A DNA stretch of 64,000 bases from Burkholderia pyrrocinia (GCF_003330765.1 NZ_CP024903.1:2976001-3040000), one strand, 5' to 3'; shown: positions 27,019-37,010, numbered from the stretch's first letter. The notes: generated by a model from the sequence alone, not told the origin. A program made the numbers and translations.

Positions 27019-27942
27019 TCAGGCCACTGCCGGCGCGGCCGGCGCCAGCGCAAGGCGTCCCGCCAGCAGTTCCTCGGCGAACATCTCGGCGGTGCGCGCG
27101 GCGGCGGCCGTCATGATGTCGAGGTTGCCCGCGTATTTCGGCAGGTAGTCGCCAAGGCCTTCGACCTCGAGGTAGACCGACACGCGGTTGCCGTCGAACA
27201 CCGGCCCGTTGACGAGCCGGTAGCCCGGCACGTAGCGCTGCACGTCGGCGATCATCGCGTGCACCGATTCGACGATGCGCGCTTCGTCGGGCGCGCTTTC
27301 GGTCAGGCAATGCACGGTGTCGCGCATGATCAGCGGCGGGTCGGCCGGGTTGATCACGATGATCGCCTTGCCGTCCTTCGCGCCGCCGACCTGCGCAACC
27401 GCCGCCGATGTGGTGCGCGTGAATTCATCGATGTTCTTGCGCGTGCCCGGGCCGACCGAGCGCGACGACACGGTCGCGACGATCTCGCCGTACGCGACCG
27501 GCTGCACGCGGGAGATCGCACGCACCATCGGAATCGTCGCCTGGCCGCCGCACGTGACCATGTTCACGTTCATCTCGCCCGAGCCGATGTGATCCTTCAG
27601 ATTGACAGGCGGCACGCAATACGGGCCGATCGCAGCCGGCGTCAGGTCGATCATCAGCACGCCGAGCGCGTTGAGCTTGCGACTGTTCTCCGCGTGAACG
27701 TAGGCGCTCGTCGCATCGAACGCGATCTGCACGCCGTCGGCCTGCACGTGCGGCAGCAGGCCGTCGACGCCGTCCGCGGTGGTTTTCAGGCCGAGCTCGC
27801 GCGCACGCTTCAGGCCGTCGGATTCGGGATCGATGCCGACCATCCAGACGGGTTCGAGCACGGGGCTGCGCATCAGCTTGGCGAGCAGGTCGGTGCCGAT
27901 ATTGCCGGGGCCGATCAGCGCGCAACGGATCTTTCGGGTCAT
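27019..27942 (-). CDS. dmpF: Acylating acetaldehyde dehydrogenase
   Basis: 307-residue NAD- and CoA-dependent enzyme turning acetaldehyde into acetyl-CoA. The Rossmann motif GPGNIG (11-16) opens the protein, and the nucleophile is Cys131 in [24 protein letters not shown] and the C-terminal helix form the interface with DmpG. Start [11 protein letters not shown] at 27942 is the family's normal beginning; the longer frame overlaps dmpE. Confidence 0.94.
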   Translation of the reverse strand: MTRKIRCALIGPGNIGTDLLAKLMRSPVLEPVWMVGIDPESDGLKRARELGLKTTADGVDGLLPHVQADGVQIAFDATSAYVHAENSRKLNALGVLMIDLTPAAIGPYCVPPVNLKDHIGSGEMNVNMVTCGGQATIPMVRAISRVQPVAYGEIVATVSSRSVGPGTRKNIDEFTRTTSAAVAQVGGAKDGKAIIVINPADPPLIMRDTVHCLTESAPDEARIVESVHAMIADVQRYVPGYRLVNGPVFDGNRVSVYLEVEGLGDYLPKYAGNLDIMTAAAARTAEMFAEELLAGRLALAPAAPAVA

Positions 27943-27982
27943 GGGGAATTCCTTGTTTGCCAGTGAATGAGGACGGCGCCGC

Positions 27983-28765
27983 TCACGCGAACCGCACCGA
28001 ACACGCGCCGATCCCGCCGATCGACACGCGGAAGTTGTCGCCGGGCCCGACCGGTGCCATCGCGGCAAGCGCACCGGACAGGATCACTTCGCCCGCCTTC
28101 AACGGAATGCCGAGACGGCCGAGCGTATTGGCCAGCCATGCGACGGCATTCACCGGCGAACCGAGCGCCGCCGCGCCGGCACCGGTGCCGATCACGTCGC
28201 CGTTCTTCTCGAGCACCATCCCGCAGGTCGCGAGATCGACGCGGCGCGTGCTCACCGCCTGGTCGCCGAGCACGAACACGCCGCACGACGCGTTGTCCGC
28301 GACCGTGTCGCCGATCCGGATCTTCCAGTCGCGAATGCGCGAATCGACAATCTCGAAGCACGGCATCACGCATTCGGTCGCGGCCAGCACCATCGCGTTC
28401 GTCACGCCGGGGCCGAGCAGGTCGCGCTTCAGCACGAATGCGATCTCGCCTTCCGCCTTCGGCTGGATCAGCGTGTCGAGCGCCACGCATTCGCCTTCGC
28501 CATGCACCATGCCCGACAGCAGGTAGCCGAAATCGGGCTGGTACACGCCGAGCATGTCCATCACGGCCTTCGACGTGACGCCGATCTTCTTGCCGATGAC
28601 GGTCTCGCCGGCGTCCAGGCGGCGCTGGACGAAGCGCTGCTGGATCCGGTAAGCGTCGTCGACCGACAGGTCCTCGTGCTGCGACGTCAGCGGCGCGACC
28701 GGCGTGCGCGATCGCATCGCGTCGTACAGCCGGTCGCCTAGCGCGGTAATCAACGTGGAGTCCAT
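27983..28765 (-). CDS. dmpE: 2-oxopent-4-enoate hydratase
   Basis: 260-residue hydratase adding water to 2-hydroxypenta-2,4-dienoate to give 4-hydroxy-2-oxopentanoate. It is a paralogue of DmpH with the same metal motif ([13 protein letters not shown]). GKKIGVTS and [12 protein letters not shown] are also typical. The ATG at 28765 begins MDSTLI. It lies 35 bases after dmpC and 40 before dmpF. Confidence 0.93.
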   Translation of the reverse strand: MDSTLITALGDRLYDAMRSRTPVAPLTSQHEDLSVDDAYRIQQRFVQRRLDAGETVIGKKIGVTSKAVMDMLGVYQPDFGYLLSGMVHGEGECVALDTLIQPKAEGEIAFVLKRDLLGPGVTNAMVLAATECVMPCFEIVDSRIRDWKIRIGDTVADNASCGVFVLGDQAVSTRRVDLATCGMVLEKNGDVIGTGAGAAALGSPVNAVAWLANTLGRLGIPLKAGEVILSGALAAMAPVGPGDNFRVSIGGIGACSVRFA

Positions 28766-28800
28766 AAGAGTCTTCCGATCAGTAGCAGTAACAGAGGGAA

Positions 28801-30312
28801 TCAAAGCTTGATGCAGACGTTGCGGAGATCCGTGTAGAACTCGAGCGAATGCACGCCGCCTTCGCGGCCGATGCCCGATTGCTTCGCGCCGCCGAACGCG
28901 GTGCGCAGGTCGCGCAGGAACCATGAGTTGACCCATGCGATGCCGACGTCGATCGACGCGGCGACGCGATGCGCGCGAGACAGGCTGGCCGTCCAGATCG
29001 CGGTCGACAGCCCGTATGCATTCGCATTCGCGCGGCCGATCACCTCGGCTTCGGAATCGAACGGCATCACGAGCGTGCACGGGCCGAAGATCTCGTCGCG
29101 CGCGATCGGCGAATCGTCGCCGAGGCCCGTCCAGATCGTCGGCTGCACCCACGCGCCGTCGCGCAGGTCGTCCGGCATGTCGGGCACGCCGCCGCCCGTC
29201 ACGACCGTCGCGCCGAGCTCGGCCGCCTTGCGGTAGTACGACAGCACCTTGTCGCGGTGTTCCTGGCTGATCAGCGGCCCGATGCCGGTGGTTTCCGCTT
29301 CCGGGCGGCCCGGCCGCAGCCGTTCGGCGCCGGCCTTCAGCGCGGCGACGAAGCGCTCGAACAGCGGGCGCTCGACATACACGCGCTCGGTGCCGAGACA
29401 CACCTGTCCGGCATTCGCGAAGCACGAGCGCAGCGTGCCCTCGACGGCCGCGTCGAAATCGCAATCGGCAAACACGATCGCCGCGTTCTTGCCGCCCATC
29501 TCGAGACTGACGGGCCGCGCGCCGTCGGCCGCCGCCTTCATGATCGCCGCGCCGGTGCGTGTCTCGCCGGTGAACGTGATCGCGTTCACGCCCGGGTGCG
29601 TCGTCAGGAATTCGCCGGCCGAATCGGGCCCGAAGCCGTGCACGACGTTGTAGACGCCGCGCGGCACGCCCGCCGCGTTCATCACTTCGCCGAGCAGCGC
29701 GGCCGTCTGCGGCGTTTCCTCCGACGGCTTCACGACCACCGTGTTGCCGCATGCAAGCGCCGGCCCGACCTTCCACGTCATCAGCAGCAGCGGCAGGTTC
29801 CACGGGCAGATCACGCCGACCACGCCGACCGGCCGGCGGATCGCGTAATTGAGCGCGCCCGCGCCGTCCGGCGTCGCCATTTCGAAGGTTTCGCACGGCA
29901 CGTTCTTCACGACGTCGGCGAACACCTTGAAGTTCGCGGCGCCGCGCGGGATGTCGATATGACGCGCGAGGCTCACCGGCTTGCCGGTGTCGGCCACCTC
30001 GGCTTCGAGGAAATCGTCGAAGCGGCGCGTGATGCCGTCGGCCACCGCGTACAGGATCTCGACGCGCTGCGCGACGGTGAAGCCGCCCCACGGCCCCGCC
30101 AGCGCCGCGCGCGCCGCGTGGACGGCCGCGTCGACATCGGCTCGGCTCGCTTCGGCCACGTGCGCGATCACTGCGTTGTCGAGCGGCGAGCGCTTGTCGA
30201 ACCAGCGTTCGCCCGCGCGATAGTCGCCGTCGATGAAATTGCGGACGAGCCGCAGGTCCGGCTGCCCGCCGGCGGGGCCGCGTGTCGCGGCGATGGGTTC
30301 CGTGTCGTACAT
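28801..30312 (-). CDS. dmpC: 2-hydroxymuconic semialdehyde dehydrogenase
   Basis: 503-residue NAD-dependent aldehyde dehydrogenase oxidising the yellow ring-cleavage product to 4-oxalocrotonate. PWNLP with Asn172, nucleotide motif FTGETRTG (about 248-254), general base Glu271 in LEMGGK and nucleophile Cys305 in GQVCLGTERV. The N-terminus has about 15 extra residues (MYDTEPIAATRGPAGG) relative to DmpC. The 89-base gap to the preceding GlcG-like gene is the largest inside the operon. Confidence 0.94.
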   Translation of the reverse strand: MYDTEPIAATRGPAGGQPDLRLVRNFIDGDYRAGERWFDKRSPLDNAVIAHVAEASRADVDAAVHAARAALAGPWGGFTVAQRVEILYAVADGITRRFDDFLEAEVADTGKPVSLARHIDIPRGAANFKVFADVVKNVPCETFEMATPDGAGALNYAIRRPVGVVGVICPWNLPLLLMTWKVGPALACGNTVVVKPSEETPQTAALLGEVMNAAGVPRGVYNVVHGFGPDSAGEFLTTHPGVNAITFTGETRTGAAIMKAAADGARPVSLEMGGKNAAIVFADCDFDAAVEGTLRSCFANAGQVCLGTERVYVERPLFERFVAALKAGAERLRPGRPEAETTGIGPLISQEHRDKVLSYYRKAAELGATVVTGGGVPDMPDDLRDGAWVQPTIWTGLGDDSPIARDEIFGPCTLVMPFDSEAEVIGRANANAYGLSTAIWTASLSRAHRVAASIDVGIAWVNSWFLRDLRTAFGGAKQSGIGREGGVHSLEFYTDLRNVCIKL

Positions 30313-30401
30313 GATGTGTCTGCCGATAGTCGTGAATTCGTGAGCCGGTTCGTTCGTGAAGCGCGTTCTCGTTCCGTGTGCCGCGTACCGTGTACCGCCC
30401 G

Positions 30402-30851
30402 TCACGGGCCGCCGAAGCCGGCCGCTTCGAGGCCCGCGTGCGCGCAACGCTCGTCCTCCGCCTCGCTGCCGCCCGACACGCCGATGCCGCCGATCCGCAC
30501 GCCGTCCTCGACGATCGGCAACCCGCCGCCGAACGCGACGAAGCGCGCGCGCAAGACGAGCCCTTGCCGCACCGCCTCCGAGTGCGCAACCAGCGCGTCG
30601 TGCCATGCGCCGGTCGGCAGGCCAAAGCTCGCGGCCGTGTATGCCTTGTCGATCGCAATGTCGATCGAATGCAGCGGCGCGCCGGGCATCCGCACGAATG
30701 CCGCGAGCAGGCCGGCCGCATCGACAACCGCGACGTTCACGCGCACGCCGAGCCGCTCGGCCGCCTGTGCCGCCGCCTGCGCGGCGCGCGCCGCGGCGGG
30801 CCAGTCGATCGTGCGCAGATCGACGCTTCGGGTCGAATCGTTCGGTGCCAT
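30402..30851 (-). CDS. GlcG/HbpS-like (DUF336) protein in the phenol operon
   Basis: 149-residue protein of the GlcG/HbpS family (RVNVAVVDAAGLLAAFVRM, DKAYTAASF, FGGGLPI and a C-terminal GGIGVSGGS). Members bind heme or corrin-like ligands or accompany oxidases, and no enzymatic role is settled. Its position between dmpB and dmpC is not in the archetypal dmp order, but similar genes occur in other catechol clusters. It may help maintain the oxygenase iron; this is a guess from context. It starts 21 bases after dmpB. Confidence 0.85.
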   Translation of the reverse strand: MAPNDSTRSVDLRTIDWPAAARAAQAAAQAAERLGVRVNVAVVDAAGLLAAFVRMPGAPLHSIDIAIDKAYTAASFGLPTGAWHDALVAHSEAVRQGLVLRARFVAFGGGLPIVEDGVRIGGIGVSGGSEAEDERCAHAGLEAAGFGGP

Positions 30852-30872
30852 GACGCTGTGCTCCTGCGCGGG

Positions 30873-31817
30873 TCAGGTGTAGACGGTCGTGAACGCTTCG
30901 TTCAGCTCGCCGGAGTGGAAGAAGATGCCGCGCCCGAGCTGGTCCTCGGTCCACGTCGTGACCGGGCGATCGGGCTGCGCGAGATAGCCGAGCCCCGCAA
31001 AGGTCTCGTTGCGGTTGCCGCTCGGATCGAAGAAATAGATGGTCGTGCCGCGCGTGATCCCGTGCCGCGTCGGCGCGACGTCGATCTTCACCTTGTTCTT
31101 CGCCATCACGTCGGCCGACTTCAGCACGTCGGCCCAGTCGTCGAGGAAGAATGCGATGTGATGCAGGCCGTTGCGCGGACCGCCGACGAACGCAATGTCG
31201 TGCGGCGTCGAGCTGCGGAACATCCACGTCGCGGCCCGAATCGTGTTGCCCGGGCCGACCATCACCTGCTCGGCCAGATGGAAGTCGAGACACTCGGCCA
31301 TGAAGCGCGTGTTCTCCTCGACGCGGTTCACGCCGGCCTCGGGGTTCAGTTCGCACATCAGCAGGCAGTGGTCGAGCCAGTGCACGGCCGAGCCCGGAAT
31401 ATCGTCCGGCCAGGGATCGGGATTCAGCGAGCCGACCGCGGTGCCGACCTGCTCCTTCTTCGCGAACAGGCGCAGTTCATGCCCGCTCGGCAACTGGAAT
31501 CGCAATTGGCGGCCCACCGCCGGCAGCGCGCCTTCGGGCAGCATCTCCGTCTTGATCCCGTAGGCGTCGATGCGCTGCTGCAGCACGTCCAGATCGGCAT
31601 CGTGCTCGACCTTGTAGGCCGCGTGCTTGAGCCCCGCCTGGTCGGACGGCGACAGGATCAGCGAATATCGGTCCCATTCGTCCCAGCATTTCAGGTAGAC
31701 GTTGCCCGCCGCGTCGCGCATCGTCTCCTGCATGCCGAGCACGCGCATGTAATGACGCAGCGCCGCTTCCATGTCCATCACCTTCAGATTGACATGTCCA
31801 ATACGCATCACACCCAT
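30873..31817 (-). CDS. dmpB: Catechol 2,3-dioxygenase
   Basis: 314-residue Fe(II) extradiol dioxygenase cleaving catechol to 2-hydroxymuconic semialdehyde. It consists of two vicinal-oxygen-chelate domains (about 1-135 and 145-300). The iron ligands are His150 (WLDHCLL), one of His219/His220 (GLHHIAF) and Glu271. The extradiol signature H-x7[12 protein letters not shown] runs from residue 252 to 271. GGAGGAG lies upstream of the ATG. The ferredoxin gene dmpQ, whose product reactivates the oxidised iron, precedes it by 17 bases. Confidence 0.95.
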   Translation of the reverse strand: MGVMRIGHVNLKVMDMEAALRHYMRVLGMQETMRDAAGNVYLKCWDEWDRYSLILSPSDQAGLKHAAYKVEHDADLDVLQQRIDAYGIKTEMLPEGALPAVGRQLRFQLPSGHELRLFAKKEQVGTAVGSLNPDPWPDDIPGSAVHWLDHCLLMCELNPEAGVNRVEENTRFMAECLDFHLAEQVMVGPGNTIRAATWMFRSSTPHDIAFVGGPRNGLHHIAFFLDDWADVLKSADVMAKNKVKIDVAPTRHGITRGTTIYFFDPSGNRNETFAGLGYLAQPDRPVTTWTEDQLGRGIFFHSGELNEAFTTVYT

Positions 31818-31834
31818 GATGTGTCTCCTCCTGG

Positions 31835-32191
31835 TTACTTGTTGAAGTCCGGCGCGCCGGCGCAGGCCGACCCGCAGAAAAACGGCTTGCTCAGCCGGCC
31901 GGCCACCTCCAGCTCGACGTCGCCGTCGGGCGCCACGCGGCACGCGAGCGCATAACCGTCGCCCTCTTCGTCGGCGCTCACGTGTGCGCGGCTGATCGGC
32001 CCGAGCTTGCGCACCGCGCCGCGCAGCACGCGCACCTTGCACACGCCGCACCCGCCGTTCAGGCAGCCGACCGGAATGCCGCGCCGGCCGAGCTTCGCCA
32101 TGCCGGCCAGCAACGACTCGCCGGCCACGCATGCGTAGCGCTCGTCGGTCTGCGCGATCGTGACCGTCCCGCACACGCGGCCGGCGTCCAT
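31835..32191 (-). CDS. dmpQ: Chloroplast-type ferredoxin (dioxygenase reactivation)
   Basis: 118-residue [2Fe-2S] protein with ligands Cys43, Cys48 and Cys51 in [10 protein letters not shown] and a fourth Cys in ALACRV (about 84). It is equivalent to XylT/DmpQ, which reduces inactivated Fe(III) catechol 2,3-dioxygenase. The ATG lies one base after the dmpP stop, so translation is coupled. The C-terminus carries two more cysteines (FFCGSAC), an odd addition that could affect stability. Confidence 0.9.
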   Translation of the reverse strand: MDAGRVCGTVTIAQTDERYACVAGESLLAGMAKLGRRGIPVGCLNGGCGVCKVRVLRGAVRKLGPISRAHVSADEEGDGYALACRVAPDGDVELEVAGRLSKPFFCGSACAGAPDFNK

Positions 32192-32192
32192 G

Positions 32193-33257
32193 TCACACCC
32201 GCCGGAACAGCGGGCTGCGCGTCTGTTGCGCATCGGCCGCCGAGATGAACTTCTCGTGATAGATGTCGCGCTCGAACAGGCGCCCCTGCATCAGCGTGGT
32301 GATGCACGCGTCGATCATCGCGGGCGGGCCGCACAGGTAGGCCTGATGCCCCGAGAAGTCGCCGTCGAAATGCGCCTTCGCGACGTCGTGCACGAACCCT
32401 TGCGCGATCCCGCCGCCCGCGTCCGGCGCGCCTTCGGACAGCGCCGGCACATACGTGAAGTTCGGATGGCGTTCGGCCAGCGCGCGAAATTCGTCGTGGT
32501 AATAGAGTTCCTTCGCGTTGCGCTGGCCGTAGACCAGCGTGATCGGCGCGGCGACGCCGCTGTCGAGCAGGTCCGCGATCATCGAGCGCGGGCTCGACAG
32601 CCCCGATCCGCCGGCCATGAAGACCATCGGCAGCGCGGCCGAACGGCGCACGAAGAAGCGGCCGTACGGGCCCGACAGGCGCACGCGGTCGCCCGTCGCC
32701 AGCTGCTCGTGCAGGTAGCCGGTGCCGAGCCCGCCCGGCACCTGCCGCACGTTCAACTCGATCTCGCCGGTGGCGGCGACGTCGGCCGGCGCATTCGCGA
32801 TCGAGAACGCGCGGCTCTGCCCGAGCCCCGGAATCTCGAGCTGCACGTACTGGCCGGCCTGGAACCGGATCGGCTGCGACAGCTTCAGGCGGATCGACTT
32901 GATGGTCGGCGTGAGTTGCTCGATGCGCGTGACGTCGGCCGCGAAGTCCTTGACCGGGATGATTTCCGCATCCGGCTCCTCGTCGACGTCGGCCTCGATC
33001 ACGGTGTCGGCCTGCAGCGTCGCGCAGCACGCGAGCGCCTTGCCTTCCTCGCGCTCGAAGTCCATCAGCGCGAACGGATTCGCATCGCCGAGGTCGGTCT
33101 CGCCGTCGAGCACCGCGACCTTGCAGGTGCCGCACAGGCCGTGACAGCACGCGTGCGGAATGTAGATGCCCTGGCGCAGCGCGGCGTCGAGCATCGTCTG
33201 TCCTTCCTCGACCTCGATCGTGACGCCCAGCGGCTCGATGGTAAGTTGGTGGCTCAT
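32193..33257 (-). CDS. dmpP: Phenol hydroxylase reductase component
   Basis: 354-residue electron-transfer subunit. An N-terminal [2Fe-2S] domain has Cys37, Cys42, Cys45 and Cys77; an FAD domain has RAFSIANAP; an NAD domain has GGSGLSSPRSM and CGPPAMID. It passes electrons from NADH to the DmpN diiron centre. The ATG at 33257 is chosen because MSHQLTIEPLG is the usual N-terminus. It lies 25 bases after dmpO. Confidence 0.94.
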   Translation of the reverse strand: MSHQLTIEPLGVTIEVEEGQTMLDAALRQGIYIPHACCHGLCGTCKVAVLDGETDLGDANPFALMDFEREEGKALACCATLQADTVIEADVDEEPDAEIIPVKDFAADVTRIEQLTPTIKSIRLKLSQPIRFQAGQYVQLEIPGLGQSRAFSIANAPADVAATGEIELNVRQVPGGLGTGYLHEQLATGDRVRLSGPYGRFFVRRSAALPMVFMAGGSGLSSPRSMIADLLDSGVAAPITLVYGQRNAKELYYHDEFRALAERHPNFTYVPALSEGAPDAGGGIAQGFVHDVAKAHFDGDFSGHQAYLCGPPAMIDACITTLMQGRLFERDIYHEKFISAADAQQTRSPLFRRV

Positions 33258-33282
33258 GATGGTTCGCTCGTCCGCGTGGCGG

Positions 33283-33639
33283 TCAGAAGCTCGCACCGCC
33301 GAGGCCGTCGAGGCCCGGTGTGCGGAAGCTGATCAGGTCCTTGTGCCCGAGGCCGTTGCCGGCCAGGCTCTTCGCTGCATCCGGCGCCCACGGCTCGCCG
33401 GAGCGGAACCACTCGACGCGGTCCCAGTCGATCTTCGCGAAGTCGGGGTGATAGCCGTAGACCGGCGGCAGCACGTCCTTCGCAAGCGCGCCGAACGGCA
33501 GGTCGGGCGGCAGCGGCAGGCAGAACGGCGCCGGAAACATCAGGTGGTCTTCCCAGCACACATAGAGCAGCGGTGCCGGAAACTTCCCGACCACGTCCTT
33601 CACCGGGAAGTCGTAGGGTTTGAGCGCGATGACGGCCAT
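33283..33639 (-). CDS. dmpO: Phenol hydroxylase subunit P4
   Basis: 118-residue gamma subunit of the phenol hydroxylase (DmpL-N-O) core. MAVIALKPYDFPVKD and KFPAPLLYVCWEDHLMFPAP are typical of the family. The protein has no cofactor and stabilises the hydroxylase. Ends GLDGLGGASF. Confidence 0.92.
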   Translation of the reverse strand: MAVIALKPYDFPVKDVVGKFPAPLLYVCWEDHLMFPAPFCLPLPPDLPFGALAKDVLPPVYGYHPDFAKIDWDRVEWFRSGEPWAPDAAKSLAGNGLGHKDLISFRTPGLDGLGGASF

Positions 33640-33702
33640 GCTTGTCTCCTGTCGGCCCGCGTTCGCGCATCGGCGCGCGCGGGCCCTCTTCAAGGTTGCG
33701 TA

Positions 33703-35253
33703 TCAGTTGCTCGTGGCCTGGCCACGCCATGCCGCGAAATTCTTCTGGTCTTCGGAGCCGTCGAAATCGAGGTTGTCCCGGCCCATGCCCACTTCGTAGT
33801 AGTCGAGCACCGCGGCGAGCGGATCGAAGCCTTCGGCGCTCGGATCCGCATCGGGCGGGAAGCAGTTGCCCTGATGGATCTGGTGCACCGGCAGCCACGC
33901 CTGCACGTATTTCTGCGGCTCGTGGTCGAAGATTTCCTTGCAGTGATCGCTGCAGAAATGGAACTTGTTGCCGAGGTAGTCCGATTCGCGCGCGCCGATC
34001 TTCGTCGGGTTGCCGGGTTCGGTGAACAGCATCGGGATCTGGCAGGTCTGGCACAGCATCGGCAGCGTCTTCATGTAGAAGCGGTTGCCGGCCTTCGCCT
34101 GCTCGCCCCAGTAGTCGAAGCGCGGGCGGTAGTAGCGGTCGAACGAGTCGGGATACTTCGCGGACAGCCACGCCAGCTCGTCTTCGGCCGGCACCCACGT
34201 GTGGAACGCGGAAGCCGCGTTGAAGCCGTAGAACGTCGACCATGCCTGGTGGCTGATGTGGTCCTTGCCTTCGCACGCGTCCTGCCAGCCCTTCGGCTCG
34301 CGAATGCCGTAGCGGGCGAGATCCTTGAACAGCGCGCCGCCGTTCTGCTCCGCGTACATTTCCCACGATTCGCGCCAGCTCATCACGCGCTTCGGCTGCA
34401 TGTAGTCCATCATCATCGCGACCAGCGTCAGCAGCCGGTAGCCGCGCCAGAACCACTTGTCGATCCAGCGCTGCACGATCGGCACGTTGCCGGGATCCTG
34501 TTCGAGCAGGAACTTGATGCACTCGATGCCGAGCGTCATGTGGCGCGATTCGTCCGACTGCGCGGAGAAGCCGAACGTGACGGTCGACATGTCGCCGTTG
34601 TACGCGGCGCCCGACATGAACGGCACGAACAGCAGGTTCGTCAGCACGTACTCGAACGAGAAGCTCACCGCGGTCAGGAATTCGAACGGCCCCGACGAAT
34701 ACGCATCCTCGAAGAACGATTTCGGCACCGACAGGTACCAGACGCGGTCGAACCAGTGGTTCGAGTGATGGAACCCGTTGAAGAACTTGTTGTACGTCGA
34801 CATCGCGTGCGTTTCGGTCTGGTAGTGCCGCAATTCGTCGATCGACTGCATCTGGCACGCGATGCGCGCGCCCTCGCCGGTGAAGTGCCGGCCGACATGC
34901 GCGAAGCCGCGATGCGCGAGATATTCGAGCGGCGTCACGCCCTGGATGAACAGTTTCAGCGCGTTGATGTAGCGCGCATCGGTCACGCCGAGGAACGCGT
35001 TGTTCTGCGTGAACGCGTCGAGCACCGCATACAGCTTCTTTTCCTTCTCGCCCTGGTATTTCCAGTACGCGTCCATCGTCAGGCGGAACGGGTCGACCCA
35101 CTTGTCCCAGTCGTGGATCTTGATGCCCTCGTAGCGGTCGTACGGGAAAACCTTGTCCATCGGCTGGTAGGTCGTCTCCCAGCCGAGGCCGCGCGTCATT
35201 GCCGCGTAGCGGTCCTTCAGGCCGAGCTTTTTCTTGAGCGTTGGCGTGTCCAT
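33703..35253 (-). CDS. dmpN: Phenol hydroxylase large (diiron) subunit
   Basis: 516-residue catalytic subunit that hydroxylates phenol to catechol. The carboxylate-bridged diiron site is complete: Glu110, Glu140 and His143 (DELRH), Glu201, Glu235 and His238 (DESRH). A C-terminal YHS-type cysteine region (CQTC ... HFCSDHC) is present, as in DmpN. It has the length of Pseudomonas DmpN. The gene sits between dmpM and dmpO with gaps of 38 and 63 bases. Confidence 0.96.
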   Translation of the reverse strand: MDTPTLKKKLGLKDRYAAMTRGLGWETTYQPMDKVFPYDRYEGIKIHDWDKWVDPFRLTMDAYWKYQGEKEKKLYAVLDAFTQNNAFLGVTDARYINALKLFIQGVTPLEYLAHRGFAHVGRHFTGEGARIACQMQSIDELRHYQTETHAMSTYNKFFNGFHHSNHWFDRVWYLSVPKSFFEDAYSSGPFEFLTAVSFSFEYVLTNLLFVPFMSGAAYNGDMSTVTFGFSAQSDESRHMTLGIECIKFLLEQDPGNVPIVQRWIDKWFWRGYRLLTLVAMMMDYMQPKRVMSWRESWEMYAEQNGGALFKDLARYGIREPKGWQDACEGKDHISHQAWSTFYGFNAASAFHTWVPAEDELAWLSAKYPDSFDRYYRPRFDYWGEQAKAGNRFYMKTLPMLCQTCQIPMLFTEPGNPTKIGARESDYLGNKFHFCSDHCKEIFDHEPQKYVQAWLPVHQIHQGNCFPPDADPSAEGFDPLAAVLDYYEVGMGRDNLDFDGSEDQKNFAAWRGQATSN

Positions 35254-35291
35254 GCGTGTCTCCGGTGTTGTCGGTGCGCGTTGCGCGGCGT

Positions 35292-35561
35292 TCAGTGCGT
35301 CCAGCTCAGCGTGAACTGGTCGTCGTCCTCGTCGATGTGGCCGGACAGCGTGATCAGGTTCACCTGAAGCTGCTGCAGGTCGAACCGCGTGCCGGTCAGT
35401 GCCTCGATCGTTTCGCGGCGGATCGTCAGCCGGTCGGGAGAATCGATCTTGACCATGCCGGGCGACTCGACCACCACCGCGAGCGGGTTGTCCGCGACGA
35501 TCGCCTCGACGATCGGTCTGGATTCCTCATTGGTCTGGAAGGCGATGAATACGTTGGACAT
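35292..35561 (-). CDS. dmpM: Phenol hydroxylase regulatory (effector) protein
   Basis: 89-residue cofactorless activator that docks on the hydroxylase to allow turnover. NVFIAFQTNEESRPIVEAI at the start and SPGMVKID in the middle are hallmark segments of the MmoB/DmpM family. Length is normal. Confidence 0.93.
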   Translation of the reverse strand: MSNVFIAFQTNEESRPIVEAIVADNPLAVVVESPGMVKIDSPDRLTIRRETIEALTGTRFDLQQLQVNLITLSGHIDEDDDQFTLSWTH

Positions 35562-35596
35562 GCTGGTTTCCTTGATTGAGTGACGGAGGCCCGTCG

Positions 35597-36592
35597 TCAG
35601 AGCGCAATGCCGAGCTTTACGACCCGTGCCTGGAACTGTTCGTGCACCTCGTCGAGCGCCGCGCGGCCGGCGTCATGCAGTGCCAGCGCCGCCACCGGCG
35701 CGAGCGCCGCGTCGGCCCGCGCGGACCAGTCGCGCGTCCAGCGCGCGAGCAGCGCGCGGTTGTCGTCGGATTCGGCCGCCATCGTCTTCACCACCGCGTC
35801 GATCCAGCGGTTCGATTCGGCATGCCATTCGGGCATGAACGCCGTCAGCATCGCGATGGCCGAGCCGCCCGCGAGCGCGATCCGTTCGTCGACGAAACGG
35901 TCGTAGACGAGCGGATAAAGCAGCCCGTCGAGCGCGAGGTTCTGCGCGACGAACAGCTCGACCGGATCGGCGACGACCAGCGTGTCCTCGACATAGCGGC
36001 GCAGCGGCTGCCATGCGGCGCCGGTCGTCCACGCCGCCTTGGCCGTATCGAGCACGTCGGGCTCGGCCATCGCGAGCGCAAGACGCGTGAGGTACTGCGC
36101 AACACCGAGGTTGTCCATCGCATGAAACATCGCAGGCGCGGTGAACGCGGTGCCATAGCCGAGCGCGCAGACCTGCGCGTTGTTCATGTTCGCGCCCCAC
36201 GCGGCATGACGCAGCGGCACCAGCACGTCGAGCGCATGCGCGGCGACGTCGTCGCGCATCAGGCCGATCATCCGGCGCGATTCGACGAACTCGAAGTTGG
36301 ATTCCATCGTGTCCTGCTGGCGCGCCCGCGTCGTCGCCCACGACGCGTAGTAGAACTGGCGCGGGTCTTTCAACGCGTACCAGTTCGCCATCCGGATCGC
36401 CGAACGCGACGCATCGAAGATCTCGTAATCGGGGTCCCACGTCGGGCGGTAATGGAAGTTCGCCTGGGGCTGCGCGCCCATCATGCCTTCCTGGTAGCGC
36501 GTCGCCGTCTTGTCGCCGCCGATGTTCTGCGCGACATGCGCAAAGGTGTGCCGGAGCGGCTTGATGTCGACTGTCTTCAGCTCGATGGTCAC
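35597..36592 (-). CDS. dmpL: Phenol hydroxylase subunit P1
   Basis: 331-residue beta subunit of the hydroxylase: homologous to the large subunit fold but without the iron ligands. MTIELKTVDIKPLRHTF and GGDKTATRYQEG are typical openings. It is required for complex formation. It begins 16 bases after dmpK. Confidence 0.93.
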   Translation of the reverse strand: MTIELKTVDIKPLRHTFAHVAQNIGGDKTATRYQEGMMGAQPQANFHYRPTWDPDYEIFDASRSAIRMANWYALKDPRQFYYASWATTRARQQDTMESNFEFVESRRMIGLMRDDVAAHALDVLVPLRHAAWGANMNNAQVCALGYGTAFTAPAMFHAMDNLGVAQYLTRLALAMAEPDVLDTAKAAWTTGAAWQPLRRYVEDTLVVADPVELFVAQNLALDGLLYPLVYDRFVDERIALAGGSAIAMLTAFMPEWHAESNRWIDAVVKTMAAESDDNRALLARWTRDWSARADAALAPVAALALHDAGRAALDEVHEQFQARVVKLGIAL

Positions 36593-36608
36593 TTCTTGCT
36601 CCTCAAGG

Positions 36609-36821
36609 TCATGGGTTCGCTTCGACGTCCAGCCGCGTGACGTGCTGTTCGCGGCAGAACGCGTCGAAGGCGGCAGGAGACAACGCCAGTTCGACGAACA
36701 GGTCCGGCGCGCCGCCGATCGAAAACTCGAATTCGACGAAGCCGCGAACGTTCGTGCCGGTCACGCGGACGCACTTGCGGGCCGGGTCGAGCAGGGGAAG
36801 ATCGGTATCGGGTTGATTCAT
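36609..36821 (-). CDS. dmpK: Phenol hydroxylase assembly protein
   Basis: 70-residue first gene of the operon. LDPARKCVRVTG and GFVEFEFSIGG match DmpK-type proteins, which are needed for insertion of iron into the hydroxylase but not for turnover. The ATG at 36821 with GGAGG 11 bases upstream is preferred; an ATG six codons earlier at 36839 would lie only about 3 bases from the sigma-54 transcription start. Confidence 0.88.
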   Translation of the reverse strand: MNQPDTDLPLLDPARKCVRVTGTNVRGFVEFEFSIGGAPDLFVELALSPAAFDAFCREQHVTRLDVEANP

Positions 36822-36851
36822 GATCGGTGTCGCCTCCATGCCCGTACCTCA

Positions 36852-36868
36852 ATGCAGCATCCATGCCA
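36852..36868 (-). promoter_or_regulatory. Sigma-54 (-24/-12) promoter of the phenol operon
   Basis: TGGCATGGATGCTGCAT on the minus strand, with the invariant GG and GC separated by exactly 10 bases. Predicted start at about 36842, 21 bases before the dmpK ATG. The matching activator DmpR is encoded divergently. Confidence 0.8.
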
Positions 36869-37010
36869 TCCGCGACCGGTTCGTCAAAAAATCTCGATAA
36901 TTCAGGGAAAGCCCTGACGCGAAGTTCGAATTCGCGATCCACAATGGCGGTTAACCAGAACGGAAACCGCGCCCGGGCGATCACGCCAAACCCTAGATTT
37001 GGCGGCCTTC

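Noticed and set aside
28969..30882. Plus-strand frame of 637 codons opposite dmpC
   Set aside because: Antisense to a well-supported aldehyde dehydrogenase.
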